From an uncultured Oscillospiraceae bacterium (GTDB taxonomy: Bacteria; Bacillota; Clostridia; Oscillospirales; Acutalibacteraceae): 64,000 nucleotides of DNA. The notes beneath the pieces are model-generated. The model was not told where the DNA came from, ran no database searches, and saw only the letters and a list, made by a program, of their open reading frames with translations. Location of the stretch: NCBI GenBank assembly GCA_900544715.1, contig UQWL01000002.1, positions 124,001 through 188,000 of the forward strand, written 5' to 3'. Positions 17,063 to 25,631 of this stretch are shown here, in pieces (within the stretch, counting starts at the first letter, position 1; each line of letters starts with the position of its first letter). A program made the position numbers and the translations under genes.

Positions 17063-18595
17063 ATGTCAAACGATATCTTGTCAAAGGAATGGAAGCAATT
17101 CAAAAGCGGAACGGATATCCGCGGCGTTGCAATGAGCGAGCCCGGAGGAGAGGCTGTTACCCTCACCGATGGGGCCGTTTACCGCATGGCAATGGGGTTT
17201 GCCTGCTGGCTGAACCGCCGGTTGACAAAGGAGAGCTTTACTGTTGCGGTGGGGCATGATTCCCGCCTCTCAGCGGGACGTATGAAGAAGCAGGTGATCT
17301 CTGCCCTGACGGACGCCGGCTTTGCGGTGAAAGACTGCGGCCTTTCCTCCACGCCCGCCATGTTTATGACAACGGTGCAGCTCGGCTGTGACGCGGCCGT
17401 GCAGATCACAGCCAGCCATCACCCATGGCAGCGCAACGGCTTGAAATTTTTTACCCGCGGGGGCGGCTTGGAGGGCGCGGATATCGAAGCGATCCTCCTT
17501 TTTGCGCAAAATGAGGAGAAATGCCCGGCCAGCACAGTGGGTGAGGTGGAGCAAATCAGCTTTATGAATGACTATGCCGCCTCCCTGCGGGATACGATCT
17601 GCCGCGGCGTAAATGCGGATGATTATGAGCGCCCCCTGCGCGGTTACCACATCGTTGTGGACGCGGGCAATGGCGTGGGCGGATTTTATGCCGAGAAGGT
17701 GTTGGCCCCCTTGGGAGCCGATATGACAGGCAGCCAGTTTTTGGAGCCGGATGGCCATTTCCCGAACCATATCCCCAACCCGGAAAATGAGGCCGCCATG
17801 CAAAGCATCTGCAAAGCAACGCTTGCAAACCATGCGGATCTCGGCGTGATTTTTGATACGGATGTGGACCGGGCAGGCTGCGTAGACCATAGCGGCAACG
17901 AGATCAACCGCAACCGCCTTGTCGCGCTTGCCGCCTGCATCGCTCTTGAAGGCAACGAGGGGGGCACGATTGTAACCGATTCGATCACCTCCAGCGGGCT
18001 GAAGGCTTTTATTGAAAAGGATCTAGGCGGGAAACACCACCGTTTCAAGCGCGGCTACAAAAATGTGATCGACGAGGCGCAGCGGCTTACCGCGCAGGGG
18101 ATTAACACGCCCCTCGCCATTGAAACCTCCGGCCATGCGGCGCTGCAGGAAAACTATTTCCTCGATGACGGCGCCTACCTGATGACGAAAATCATCATCA
18201 AAATGGCGCAGCTCGGCAAGGCGGGGAAACACTTGGAGGATTTAATTGCCATGCTGGAAGAACCGCTGGAAAGCCGGGAATTCCGCATGCCGATCACCTG
18301 CGAGGAGTTTAAACCCTATGGCGAGCGTGTGATCGAAACAGTGGCCTCCTATGCGGCGAGCCGGCCCGCCTGGCAGATTGCACCTGATAATCACGAGGGC
18401 ATCCGCATTGCGTTTGACAAGGAGCACGGCGACGGCTGGTTTTTGCTGCGCCTGAGCGTGCATGATCCGATCATGCCGCTAAATATCGAGAGCGATACGA
18501 TGGGCGGCGTGATGATGATCGCGCATCAGCTCTATGAGGCGCTGAAAGGCTGCGCCAGCCTGGATATCACCCCGCTGAAAAAGTTTATCGAATAG
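17063..18595 (+). CDS. phosphomannomutase/phosphoglucomutase family enzyme
   Basis: A 510-residue alpha-D-phosphohexomutase with all four functional motifs: GTDIRG at the N-terminus, catalytic serine in ITASHHPWQRNG, metal-binding DTDVDRAG, and sugar-binding ETSGHAA. It interconverts hexose 1- and 6-phosphates for envelope sugar nucleotides or glycogen; the exact sugar is not readable. GAGG lies about 11 bases upstream of the ATG. It is 66 bp from the YgiQ gene. Confidence 0.9.
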   Translation: MSNDILSKEWKQFKSGTDIRGVAMSEPGGEAVTLTDGAVYRMAMGFACWLNRRLTKESFTVAVGHDSRLSAGRMKKQVISALTDAGFAVKDCGLSSTPAMFMTTVQLGCDAAVQITASHHPWQRNGLKFFTRGGGLEGADIEAILLFAQNEEKCPASTVGEVEQISFMNDYAASLRDTICRGVNADDYERPLRGYHIVVDAGNGVGGFYAEKVLAPLGADMTGSQFLEPDGHFPNHIPNPENEAAMQSICKATLANHADLGVIFDTDVDRAGCVDHSGNEINRNRLVALAACIALEGNEGGTIVTDSITSSGLKAFIEKDLGGKHHRFKRGYKNVIDEAQRLTAQGINTPLAIETSGHAALQENYFLDDGAYLMTKIIIKMAQLGKAGKHLEDLIAMLEEPLESREFRMPITCEEFKPYGERVIETVASYAASRPAWQIAPDNHEGIRIAFDKEHGDGWFLLRLSVHDPIMPLNIESDTMGGVMMIAHQLYEALKGCASLDITPLKKFIE

Positions 18596-18661
18596 CTGCC
18601 GCGTCTGTGCCCGTGTATTGGCGGTGGCAATCAAATTTTAGATCGTAAAGTTGGTTGGAAG

Positions 18662-20572
18662 ATGAATTCGTTTTTACCCATCACAATGGAAGAGATGAAG
18701 CAAAGGGGGTGGGAGCAGCCCGATTTTGTGTATGTTTCGGGCGACGCCTACGTCGATCACCCGAGCTTCGGCGCGGCGCTCATCACTCGCGTGCTGGAAG
18801 CGGCTGGCTTCAAGGTTGCAATGCTCTCCCAGCCGGATTGGCACAACACAAGGGATTTTATACGGTTTGGGAGGCCGCGGCTGGGCTTTTTGGTTTCCTC
18901 CGGCAATATCGATTCCATGGTAGCCCATTACACGGCGGCGAAAAAAAAGAGGAGCGAGGATGCTTACACGCCCGGCGGGAAGGCCGGCAAGCGGCCCGAC
19001 CGTGCGGTGATCGTCTATTGCCAGCGGATCCGGGAGGCCTATGGCACGGAGATTCCGCTGGTGATCGGCGGGCTGGAGGCCTCCCTCAGGCGGTTTGCGC
19101 ATTACGACTATTGGGACGATGCGATCCGCCCCTCCATTCTGTTCGACTCCGGCGCGGATTTGCTGATTTACGGGATGGGAGAAAACCAAGTCATTGAGAT
19201 CGCGCGGCGGCTGGATGCGGAGGAGCCGGTTGCTTCCCTGACGGATATCCGAGGCACCTGCTACGCCGTCGATGTGCATGAAACGCCGCTTTATGGGAAG
19301 GAGTGCCCCTCCTACGAAAATGTACTGAAGTCCAAACAGGAATATGCAGTTTCCTGCCGCATCCAACAGGATGAGCAGGATCATATCCGGGGAAAGCTGC
19401 TTAAGCAGCGGCACGGCAGCCGAATGCTTGTGCAGAATCCGCCGATGAATCCGCTCACCCAGCAGGAGCTGGATCGCGTGTATGCGCTGCCCTATCAGCG
19501 CACCTATCACCCTTCTTACGAGCCGCTTGGAGGTGTCCCGGGGATTGCGGAGGTGGAATTTTCCATCACGCACAACCGTGGCTGTTTTGGCGCGTGCAAT
19601 TTTTGCTCACTTGCGTTCCATCAGGGGCGGTATGTGACCACACGCAGCAAAAAATCCATCCTGGCGGAGGCGCAGAAGCTCACAAAGCTCCCGCATTTCA
19701 AGGGCTATATCCATGATATCGGCGGGCCGACGGCCAACTTTCGCCGCCCGTCCTGCGATTTGCAGGAGAAAAACGGCCTGTGCAAGGGCAAAAAATGCCT
19801 CGCCCCCAAGCCCTGCCCGCAGCTGAAGGCGGATCAGAGCGAGTATCTGGATATCCTGCGCTCCGTTCGCTCGATGGATGGGGTGAAAAAGGTGTTTATC
19901 CGCTCCGGCATTCGGTATGACTATTTGCTGGAGGATAAAGACGACAGCTTTTTCCAGGAGTTGGTGGAGCACCATGTCAGCGGCCAATTAAAGGTTGCAC
20001 CGGAGCATTGCTCTGCTGCCGTGCTTGATAAAATGGGCAAGCCGCATATTGAAGCATATCTGCGCTTTGCAAAGCGCTATTTTGATTATACGAAGCAAAT
20101 CGGCAAGGAGCAGTATCTTGTGCCGTATCTCATGTCCTCCCATCCGGGCAGCACGCTGAAGGATGCGGTGGAACTGGCGCAATTTTTGAAGCGGGAAAAG
20201 CTGCGCCCGGAGCAGGTGCAGGATTTTTACCCCACGCCGGGCACCATTTCCACCTGCATGTTTTATACGGGGCTGGATCCTTACACAATGGAAACGGTCT
20301 ACGTTGCGCGCACGCCGAAGGAAAAGGCGCTCCAGCGCGCGCTGCTCCAGTATTTTAAGCCGCAGAACCATGCACTGGTGGAAGAGGCGCTTCGCCGTGC
20401 GGGCAGGCCTGATCTGATCGGGAATGGGGCAAACTGTCTGATCCGCCCGCAAGCGGGTGTGGGGAAGCCTGGAGGATCAAAAAGAGATTTGCAGAATCAT
20501 CAAAGGGGGAAAAGGCAGAATGGCCAAACGAAGAGCGGGCAAAGGGGCGCGAAAAAAGCGCGCCGCCCTTGA
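18662..20572 (+). CDS. YgiQ family radical SAM protein
   Basis: A 636-residue protein of the YgiQ/UPF0313 family. The N-terminal cobalamin-binding-like region (ALITRVLEAAGFKVAMLSQPD, VIGGLEASLRRFAHYDYW) precedes a radical SAM domain with the CX3CX2C cluster motif CFGACNFCSLAFHQGR. The C-terminus is a Lys/Arg/Gly-rich tail. The reaction of the family is not established. Its 3' end overlaps the next gene by about 53 bp in another frame. Confidence 0.9.
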   Translation: MNSFLPITMEEMKQRGWEQPDFVYVSGDAYVDHPSFGAALITRVLEAAGFKVAMLSQPDWHNTRDFIRFGRPRLGFLVSSGNIDSMVAHYTAAKKKRSEDAYTPGGKAGKRPDRAVIVYCQRIREAYGTEIPLVIGGLEASLRRFAHYDYWDDAIRPSILFDSGADLLIYGMGENQVIEIARRLDAEEPVASLTDIRGTCYAVDVHETPLYGKECPSYENVLKSKQEYAVSCRIQQDEQDHIRGKLLKQRHGSRMLVQNPPMNPLTQQELDRVYALPYQRTYHPSYEPLGGVPGIAEVEFSITHNRGCFGACNFCSLAFHQGRYVTTRSKKSILAEAQKLTKLPHFKGYIHDIGGPTANFRRPSCDLQEKNGLCKGKKCLAPKPCPQLKADQSEYLDILRSVRSMDGVKKVFIRSGIRYDYLLEDKDDSFFQELVEHHVSGQLKVAPEHCSAAVLDKMGKPHIEAYLRFAKRYFDYTKQIGKEQYLVPYLMSSHPGSTLKDAVELAQFLKREKLRPEQVQDFYPTPGTISTCMFYTGLDPYTMETVYVARTPKEKALQRALLQYFKPQNHALVEEALRRAGRPDLIGNGANCLIRPQAGVGKPGGSKRDLQNHQRGKRQNGQTKSGQRGAKKARRP

Positions 20573-21509
20573 GATACTTGGCGCAATCCTTGTGCTGGTC
20601 TGTGGGTTTATTACCGTGGCGCCTCAGCTCAACTTGCCGTTTTCCGTGCCTACCTGGCAGGAGATTTTCAGCAGCGCGAAGCTGACGGAACTGTCGGAGG
20701 CGGCAAAACAGCCGCTTTCCGTCCACTATATCGACGTTGGGCAGGGCGATTCCATCCTCATCAAATCAGAGGGGCTCAATGTGCTGATCGACGCAGGCGA
20801 GCGTGGCAATGGGGAGCAAATTCTCTCCTATCTGGAAACGCAGGGTGTCAAAAGCCTCGATTATGTGATTGCAACGCATCCGCATTCCGATCACATCGGC
20901 AGCATGGCGGAGGTTTTGAAGGGGATTCCGGTTGCAAACGTCATCATGCCGCGCCTTTCGCAGAAGAGCACGCCCACCACAAAAATATATGAGAATTTTT
21001 TGCAGGCCATCAACGATTCCGGCGCAAAGGTGATCGCCGCAGCCCCAGGGCAAACCTACGAAGGCGGGCGCGCTGTGATGACGGTGCTCGGCCCTTGCCA
21101 GCAGGAGGATGATCTCAACAATATGTCCGTTGTCGTGCGGCTCGATTTTGGCTCGACCTCCTTCCTCTTCACAGGGGATGCGGAAACGCCGAGCGAAAAC
21201 GCGATCCTGAAAAAGGGGGCGGATGTTCACGCCGACGTTTTGAAGATGGGGCATCATGGCAGCCGGACGTCCTCCGGAAATGCATTTCTGGAGAAGGTTT
21301 CGCCAGCATTCTGCGTGATTTCCTGCGGCGCGGGCAATGATTATGGTCATCCGCATGAGGAAACGCTCAAAAAGCTGGAGAAGCGGGGCATCACGCCTTT
21401 CCGAACAGATCAGGATGGCACGATTGTCATCGGCAGCGACGGCAGCATGCTCTATTGCGCAACAGAAAAGTCAGGCCAGGAACTGACGGCCAAACGGCAG
21501 GCCGCTTAA
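20520..21509 (+). CDS. ComEC-like metallo-beta-lactamase fold hydrolase
   Basis: A 329-residue protein with one N-terminal membrane anchor (about residues 15-35) and an extracytoplasmic metallo-beta-lactamase domain: the ComEC-type start HYIDVGQGDSILI, metal ligands THPHSDHIGS, FTGDAE, and GHHGSRTSS. It resembles the free-standing nuclease/phosphodiesterase domain of ComEC. The start at 20520 is preceded by AAGG within the YgiQ coding tail. The DUF3006 gene 3' of it is a common partner of this family. Confidence 0.9.
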   Translation: MAKRRAGKGARKKRAALEILGAILVLVCGFITVAPQLNLPFSVPTWQEIFSSAKLTELSEAAKQPLSVHYIDVGQGDSILIKSEGLNVLIDAGERGNGEQILSYLETQGVKSLDYVIATHPHSDHIGSMAEVLKGIPVANVIMPRLSQKSTPTTKIYENFLQAINDSGAKVIAAAPGQTYEGGRAVMTVLGPCQQEDDLNNMSVVVRLDFGSTSFLFTGDAETPSENAILKKGADVHADVLKMGHHGSRTSSGNAFLEKVSPAFCVISCGAGNDYGHPHEETLKKLEKRGITPFRTDQDGTIVIGSDGSMLYCATEKSGQELTAKRQAA

Positions 21510-21580
21510 TACGCAATTTTTTATGGGCGGCTGCCAAATAGCCGCCCTGTTTTAAAAAGAAGAGAAAGGGGATGCAAGCT

Positions 21581-21820
21581 TTGTCTACTCTGATCATTGA
21601 CCGCTTTGAAGGCGATTTTGCCGTTTGTGAGCGGGAGGACTGCACGATGGTGAGTATTGAAAAAAACCGGTTGCCCAAGGGCGTGCGGCCCGGCAATATT
21701 TTAAAAATGGAGGAGGACGGTACAATCCGGCTGGATGCGGAGGAGGAGCTTCGCCGCAGGGAGATGATTTTCAGGATGCAGGAGAGCCTGTTTGAAAATT
21801 CGGACGAGGAATCCATATGA
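21581..21820 (+). CDS. DUF3006 family protein
   Basis: A 79-residue protein with the typical DUF3006 start (IIDRFEGDFAVCERED), a central KGVRPGNILKMEEDG beta-barrel-like region and an acidic, charged C-terminal helix. The TTG at 21581 has AAAGGGG nine bases upstream; the ATG at 21572 sits directly on that site and is less likely. The family often accompanies ComEC-like hydrolases, as here. Function unknown. Confidence 0.8.
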   Translation: MSTLIIDRFEGDFAVCEREDCTMVSIEKNRLPKGVRPGNILKMEEDGTIRLDAEEELRRREMIFRMQESLFENSDEESI

Positions 21821-22287
21821 ATATCCGAATTTTACGAGCTTCAAAAAACGATATTCCCTTGATTCATGAAATGCAGGTGCAGGCGTTTATGCCCCTGTTA
21901 CGTAAATATAAAGATTACGACAGTAGCCCGGCCTGTGAAACACGGAAGCGCATTTTTGAAAAATTTTCGGAACCCAATACAACCTATTTTTTGATTCTAT
22001 GTGATAACAAACGTGTTGGTGCAGTTCGTGTGATCAAAACGGATGAAGCATCATGCTGGATAGCACCCGTATTTATAATTCCGCAATATCAAAAGAAAGG
22101 GATCGCGCAGAAGGTGTTTGCTTTGCTGGAACAGGCATATCCGAATGTCATGCTTTGGAAGCTCGACACGATCCTTCAGGAAAAAGGGAATTGCCATCTA
22201 TATGAAAAGCTTGGCTATCGTCAAACCAGAAAAATCCATCACAGGAATGATGCGATGGACATCGTGTATTATGAAACAGTTCGCTAA
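21817..22287 (+). CDS. GNAT family N-acetyltransferase
   Basis: A 156-residue acetyltransferase. It has APVFIIPQYQKKGIAQKVF (acetyl-CoA binding signature) and a C-terminal HLYEKLGYRQT motif. The start overlaps the DUF3006 stop by four bases (ATGA). The substrate is unknown. Confidence 0.85.
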   Translation: MNIRILRASKNDIPLIHEMQVQAFMPLLRKYKDYDSSPACETRKRIFEKFSEPNTTYFLILCDNKRVGAVRVIKTDEASCWIAPVFIIPQYQKKGIAQKVFALLEQAYPNVMLWKLDTILQEKGNCHLYEKLGYRQTRKIHHRNDAMDIVYYETVR

Positions 22288-22330
22288 GATTAACTCCTAA
22301 AAAATTTGTCTTTTTCCCTCGGAAATATCC

Positions 22331-22422
22331 TTGACTTTTTCCCGTTCCTATCGTATGATATACAATGTTTTCTGCTTTAATAGCGAAAAGCTTTAAAGCA
22401 TAAAAACTTTAAAGCGCTATTA
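22331..22422 (+). promoter_or_regulatory. promoter and dyad element of the symporter gene
   Basis: TTGACT (22331-22336) and TATGAT (22354-22359) are 17 bp apart. Downstream, in the leader, an 8-bp inverted repeat TAATAGCG/CGCTATTA (22378-22385 with 22415-22422) encloses two copies of CTTTAAAG. This is a plausible repressor site or leader hairpin. Confidence 0.65.
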
Positions 22423-22460
22423 ATTGCGGCGGGAATTCAAGGTTAAGGGAGATGATCCGG

Positions 22461-23969
22461 GTGGAAAATACTGCGGTGTGGGTGACGATTGCTGTTTATA
22501 TCCTTGCAATGATGGTGGTCGGCATCTATTCTGGGCGTAAATCCAAAAGCATTGCCGATTTCACGGTCGGCGGGCGCAACGCGGGGGCTTGGCTTTCCGC
22601 TCTGTCTTATGGCACCGCGTATTTCAGCGCGGTCATGTTCGTCGGTTATGCGGGGGGCACGGGGCTGCAATACGGCCTGTGGGGGATCGCGGCAGGGATC
22701 GGCAACGCGGTTTTCGGCTCCTGGCTTGCGTGGCGGGTGCTGGCGCGCAGAACGCGCGACGTTTCCGCCCGGCTGAAGATTAAAACCATGCCGCAGTTCT
22801 TCGATGCCCGGTATCAATCGAAGGCGATGAAAACCTTTTCGGCGGTGGTAATCTTCCTCTTCTTGGTGCCGTATTCTGCCTCCGTCTACAAAGGGCTTGC
22901 CAGCGTGGCGGATGTATTGCTCGGGATTGATGTAACGGTCTGTATGGTGATCATCGCCGTGGTGGCGATTCTGCTTTTGCTGCTCGGCGGATATGTTGCG
23001 CAGGCGCGGGCGGATTTTGTGCAGGGGATCGTGATGATGTTCGGCGTGGCGCTGTTGATCTTCTTTGTGCTGCGTTCCGATCAGGTAAATGGCTTCGAGG
23101 GCCTTGCAGCCTATGCCCAATCTGCCTCCGGCCTTCCGAAGCTGTCTGCTTCACAGGCAATGTCCCTGATTGCTACAGTGCTGATGACGAGTTTCGGCAC
23201 CTGGGGCTTGCCGCAGATGATCCAGAAATATTTTGGCATCAAGGATGATAAACAGGCAAAGCGGGGTATTGTAATCTCCACCTTCTTCGCTCTGCTCGTC
23301 GCGGGCGGCGGATATTTCATCGGCTCCCTGTGCCACTTGTTCTTCACGAAGGAAACGATGCCTGTACAGGATTATATCGTGCCGACGATGCTCAAGCTCG
23401 TGCGTATGCCGAGCGTTTTGCTCGGCGTTGTGCTGGTGCTTTTGATCGCCGCCTCTGTTTCGACGCTGTGCTCCATCACGCTTTCCGCGGGCTCGACGCT
23501 CTCGATGGATCTCATCAAGGCACGCCTCAAGCCCTCCATGACGGATAAAAATGTTTCCATCCTCACGAAAGTGCTGTGCGTCATCTTTGTGATCGGCTCC
23601 TATGTGGTCGCCAATACGGATACGCCGATCCTCGATATGATGAGCTATTCCTGGGGGATCATTTCCGGCTCCTTCCTCGCACCGTATGTGGTGGCGCTGT
23701 ATTGGAAGAAGATGAACCGCGCCGGCGCATGGGCAGGCATGTGGAGCGGTTTTCTCATCGCGCTGGTTCCCGCCGTCAGCAAGCTATTGTCGCTCGCGGG
23801 CGTATCAGCGCCTGTGGTTACAAAGCTCGCGGGGCTCGGCCCGGTGTTCGCGGTAGTTGCAATGCTTGTGTCGCTTCTGCTTTGCTTTGTGGTCAGCGCA
23901 ATCGATAACCGTATCAAACAGCCCGCGGTCAATACCCTTTTTTACAGCGGAATTGTAGAGCAGGAATAA
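22461..23969 (+). CDS. sodium:solute symporter family transporter
   Basis: A 502-residue SSS-family permease with about 13 membrane helices. SSS features include the SGRKSKSIADFTVGGRNAG segment after helix 1, GTAYFSAVMFVGYAGG in helix 2, and a conserved SFGTWGLPQMIQKYF region. The solute is unknown; the operon that follows (aryl-CoA metabolism) makes an aromatic or amino-acid-derived substrate possible but unproven. The GTG at 22461 is nine bases after GGGAG; the ATG at 22452 abuts that site. Confidence 0.85.
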   Translation: MENTAVWVTIAVYILAMMVVGIYSGRKSKSIADFTVGGRNAGAWLSALSYGTAYFSAVMFVGYAGGTGLQYGLWGIAAGIGNAVFGSWLAWRVLARRTRDVSARLKIKTMPQFFDARYQSKAMKTFSAVVIFLFLVPYSASVYKGLASVADVLLGIDVTVCMVIIAVVAILLLLLGGYVAQARADFVQGIVMMFGVALLIFFVLRSDQVNGFEGLAAYAQSASGLPKLSASQAMSLIATVLMTSFGTWGLPQMIQKYFGIKDDKQAKRGIVISTFFALLVAGGGYFIGSLCHLFFTKETMPVQDYIVPTMLKLVRMPSVLLGVVLVLLIAASVSTLCSITLSAGSTLSMDLIKARLKPSMTDKNVSILTKVLCVIFVIGSYVVANTDTPILDMMSYSWGIISGSFLAPYVVALYWKKMNRAGAWAGMWSGFLIALVPAVSKLLSLAGVSAPVVTKLAGLGPVFAVVAMLVSLLLCFVVSAIDNRIKQPAVNTLFYSGIVEQE

Positions 23970-23987
23970 TCTAAAATAGCCAGTCAT

Positions 23988-24024
23988 AAAATTACAGTCA
24001 CAGATTTTTCTGTGGCTGTAATTT
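23988..24024 (+). terminator. terminator after the symporter gene
   Basis: A 15-bp stem with one wobble or mismatch (AAATTACAGTCACAG against CTGTGGCTGTAATTT) around ATTTTT. The following T-tract is short. Confidence 0.65.
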
Positions 24025-24058
24025 CGGCATATCATTTGGTATCTTGCAGGAAAATAAT

Positions 24059-24087
24059 TTGTCCAAACCGCAAAGATATGCTATAAT
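24059..24087 (+). promoter_or_regulatory. promoter of the paaK-ior operon
   Basis: TTGTCC (24059-24064) and TATAAT (24082-24087) are 17 bp apart. About 190 bases of leader follow before the first ATG. I recognised no riboswitch or T-box in that leader. Confidence 0.65.
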
Positions 24088-24284
24088 AACGTCTACTGGA
24101 CGAAACCAAACGGCATGGAAAGCCAAGGCTTTTCACGCTTAAAAAGCACGAAATATAAATTGAAAGAGGATTTTTCAAGCTTTTGCCTTTGTTCAGTGCG
24201 CATGATCATCAGCATTCCTTTGCGGCTTGTTGACATTCCGCGGCTTGGTCCGCTTCAATTAAATTATCAGAGGGAGCCTTTATC

Positions 24285-25586
24285 ATGTTTTTTCAGCCAG
24301 AAATCGAAACCATGCCCCGCAGGGATCTGGAGGCGCTTCAACTCGAACGCCTGAAATGGACGGTAGACTACTGCTACCGCAACGTGCCCTTCTACACAAA
24401 AAAGCTGGATGAGGCGGGCGTTACGGCGGATAAAATCAAATCCCTTTCGGATATCCAATATATCCCGCCTACCACAAAGGCCGATCTGCGCGACAATTAC
24501 CCCTTTGGCCTGTTTGCCCAGCCAATGAAAAAGATTGTGCGCATCCATGCTTCTTCCGGCACAACAGGCAAGCCCACGGTTGTTGGCTACACCAAAAATG
24601 ATCTGGACATGTGGTCGAACTGCATGGCACGCCTTGTGATGGCGGCCGGGGCGACGGATGAGGATATTGTGCAGATCTCCTTTGGTTACGGTATGTTTAC
24701 CGGTGCCCTGGGCCTGCACTATGGGCTGGAGAAGATCGGCGCCACCGTCGTTCCCAATTCCAGCGGCAACACGGAAAAAGCGCTGATGTATATGCGCGAT
24801 TTTCACACGACGGCACTGGTTTCCACCCCTTCCTACGCGCTGTATATGGCGGAAACGGCGAAGGAGTTGGGCTACCCCATGAGCGATTACCATCTGCGCC
24901 TGGGGCTGTTCGGTTCCGAGGGCTGCACGCCCGAAATGCGTGCTCAGGTGGAAAAGGGCTGGGGGCTCTTTGCAACGGATAATTACGGCATGAGCGAGCT
25001 GGTTGGGCCCGGCGTTTCCGGCGAGTGCCGCGAGCGCGACGGCCTGCATTTCAATGAAGATTACTTCTACCCTGAGATTGTCGATTCTGAAACTCTGGAG
25101 CCGCAGGCGCCGGGGGAGACAGGGGAGCTGCTGGTGACCACGCTCTGCAAGGAGGGTCTGCCGCTTCTGCGTTACCGCACAAAGGATATCACGCGCCTGA
25201 ATTACGAGCCCTGCAAATGCGGCCGTACCGGCGTGCGTATGGACAAGGTCAAGGGCCGCACGGATGATATGCTGAAAATTCGCGGTGTCAACGTGTTCCC
25301 CTCCCAGATTGAAAGCGTGCTGGTGGGCATGGAGCAGATCGGCCCGCACTATCAGCTGGTGGTGCGCCGCGAAGGCTATGCGGATACCCTTGAGGTGAAG
25401 GTGGAATTGATCGACAGCAGCGTGTTGGAGAGCTATAAAGAGATTGAAGAGCTGCAAAATCACATCCGCCACCGGCTGCAAACGGTGCTCGGCATCCAGT
25501 GCAAGGTGAGCATTGTGGAGCCGAAAACACTGGAGCGCTTCCAGGGCAAGGCAAACCGCATTCTTGATCTGCGCAACCAAAAATAA
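24285..25586 (+). CDS. paaK: phenylacetate-CoA ligase family enzyme (first copy)
   Basis: A 433-residue ANL-superfamily ligase: an aryl acid plus ATP and CoA gives aryl-acyl-CoA, AMP and PPi. The AMP-binding loop HASSGTTGKPTVVGYT, the MSELVGPGVSGEC motif and the C-terminal KGRTDDMLKIRGVNVFPSQIE hinge are present. It is the first gene of an operon with iorA, iorB, a second ligase and an ACT protein. With indolepyruvate oxidoreductase it may interconvert arylacetates and arylpyruvates. GAGGGAG precedes the ATG. Confidence 0.9.
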   Translation: MFFQPEIETMPRRDLEALQLERLKWTVDYCYRNVPFYTKKLDEAGVTADKIKSLSDIQYIPPTTKADLRDNYPFGLFAQPMKKIVRIHASSGTTGKPTVVGYTKNDLDMWSNCMARLVMAAGATDEDIVQISFGYGMFTGALGLHYGLEKIGATVVPNSSGNTEKALMYMRDFHTTALVSTPSYALYMAETAKELGYPMSDYHLRLGLFGSEGCTPEMRAQVEKGWGLFATDNYGMSELVGPGVSGECRERDGLHFNEDYFYPEIVDSETLEPQAPGETGELLVTTLCKEGLPLLRYRTKDITRLNYEPCKCGRTGVRMDKVKGRTDDMLKIRGVNVFPSQIESVLVGMEQIGPHYQLVVRREGYADTLEVKVELIDSSVLESYKEIEELQNHIRHRLQTVLGIQCKVSIVEPKTLERFQGKANRILDLRNQK

Positions 25587-25631
25587 GTGTTAAATGAAAA
25601 ATTGATATCATACATAAAGTGGAGGATCTCT

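Noticed and set aside
24088..24284. Riboswitch or T-box in the paaK operon leader
   Set aside because: None of the conserved blocks of a T-box or known aptamers could be seen and there is no terminator before the ATG.
24267..25580. 437-codon open frame on the minus strand opposite the first phenylacetate-CoA ligase
   Set aside because: It is antisense to a gene with clear ligase motifs, has no domain of its own, and arises from codon bias in GC-rich DNA. The same applies to 25959-27353, 28006-29412 and 9703-10626.
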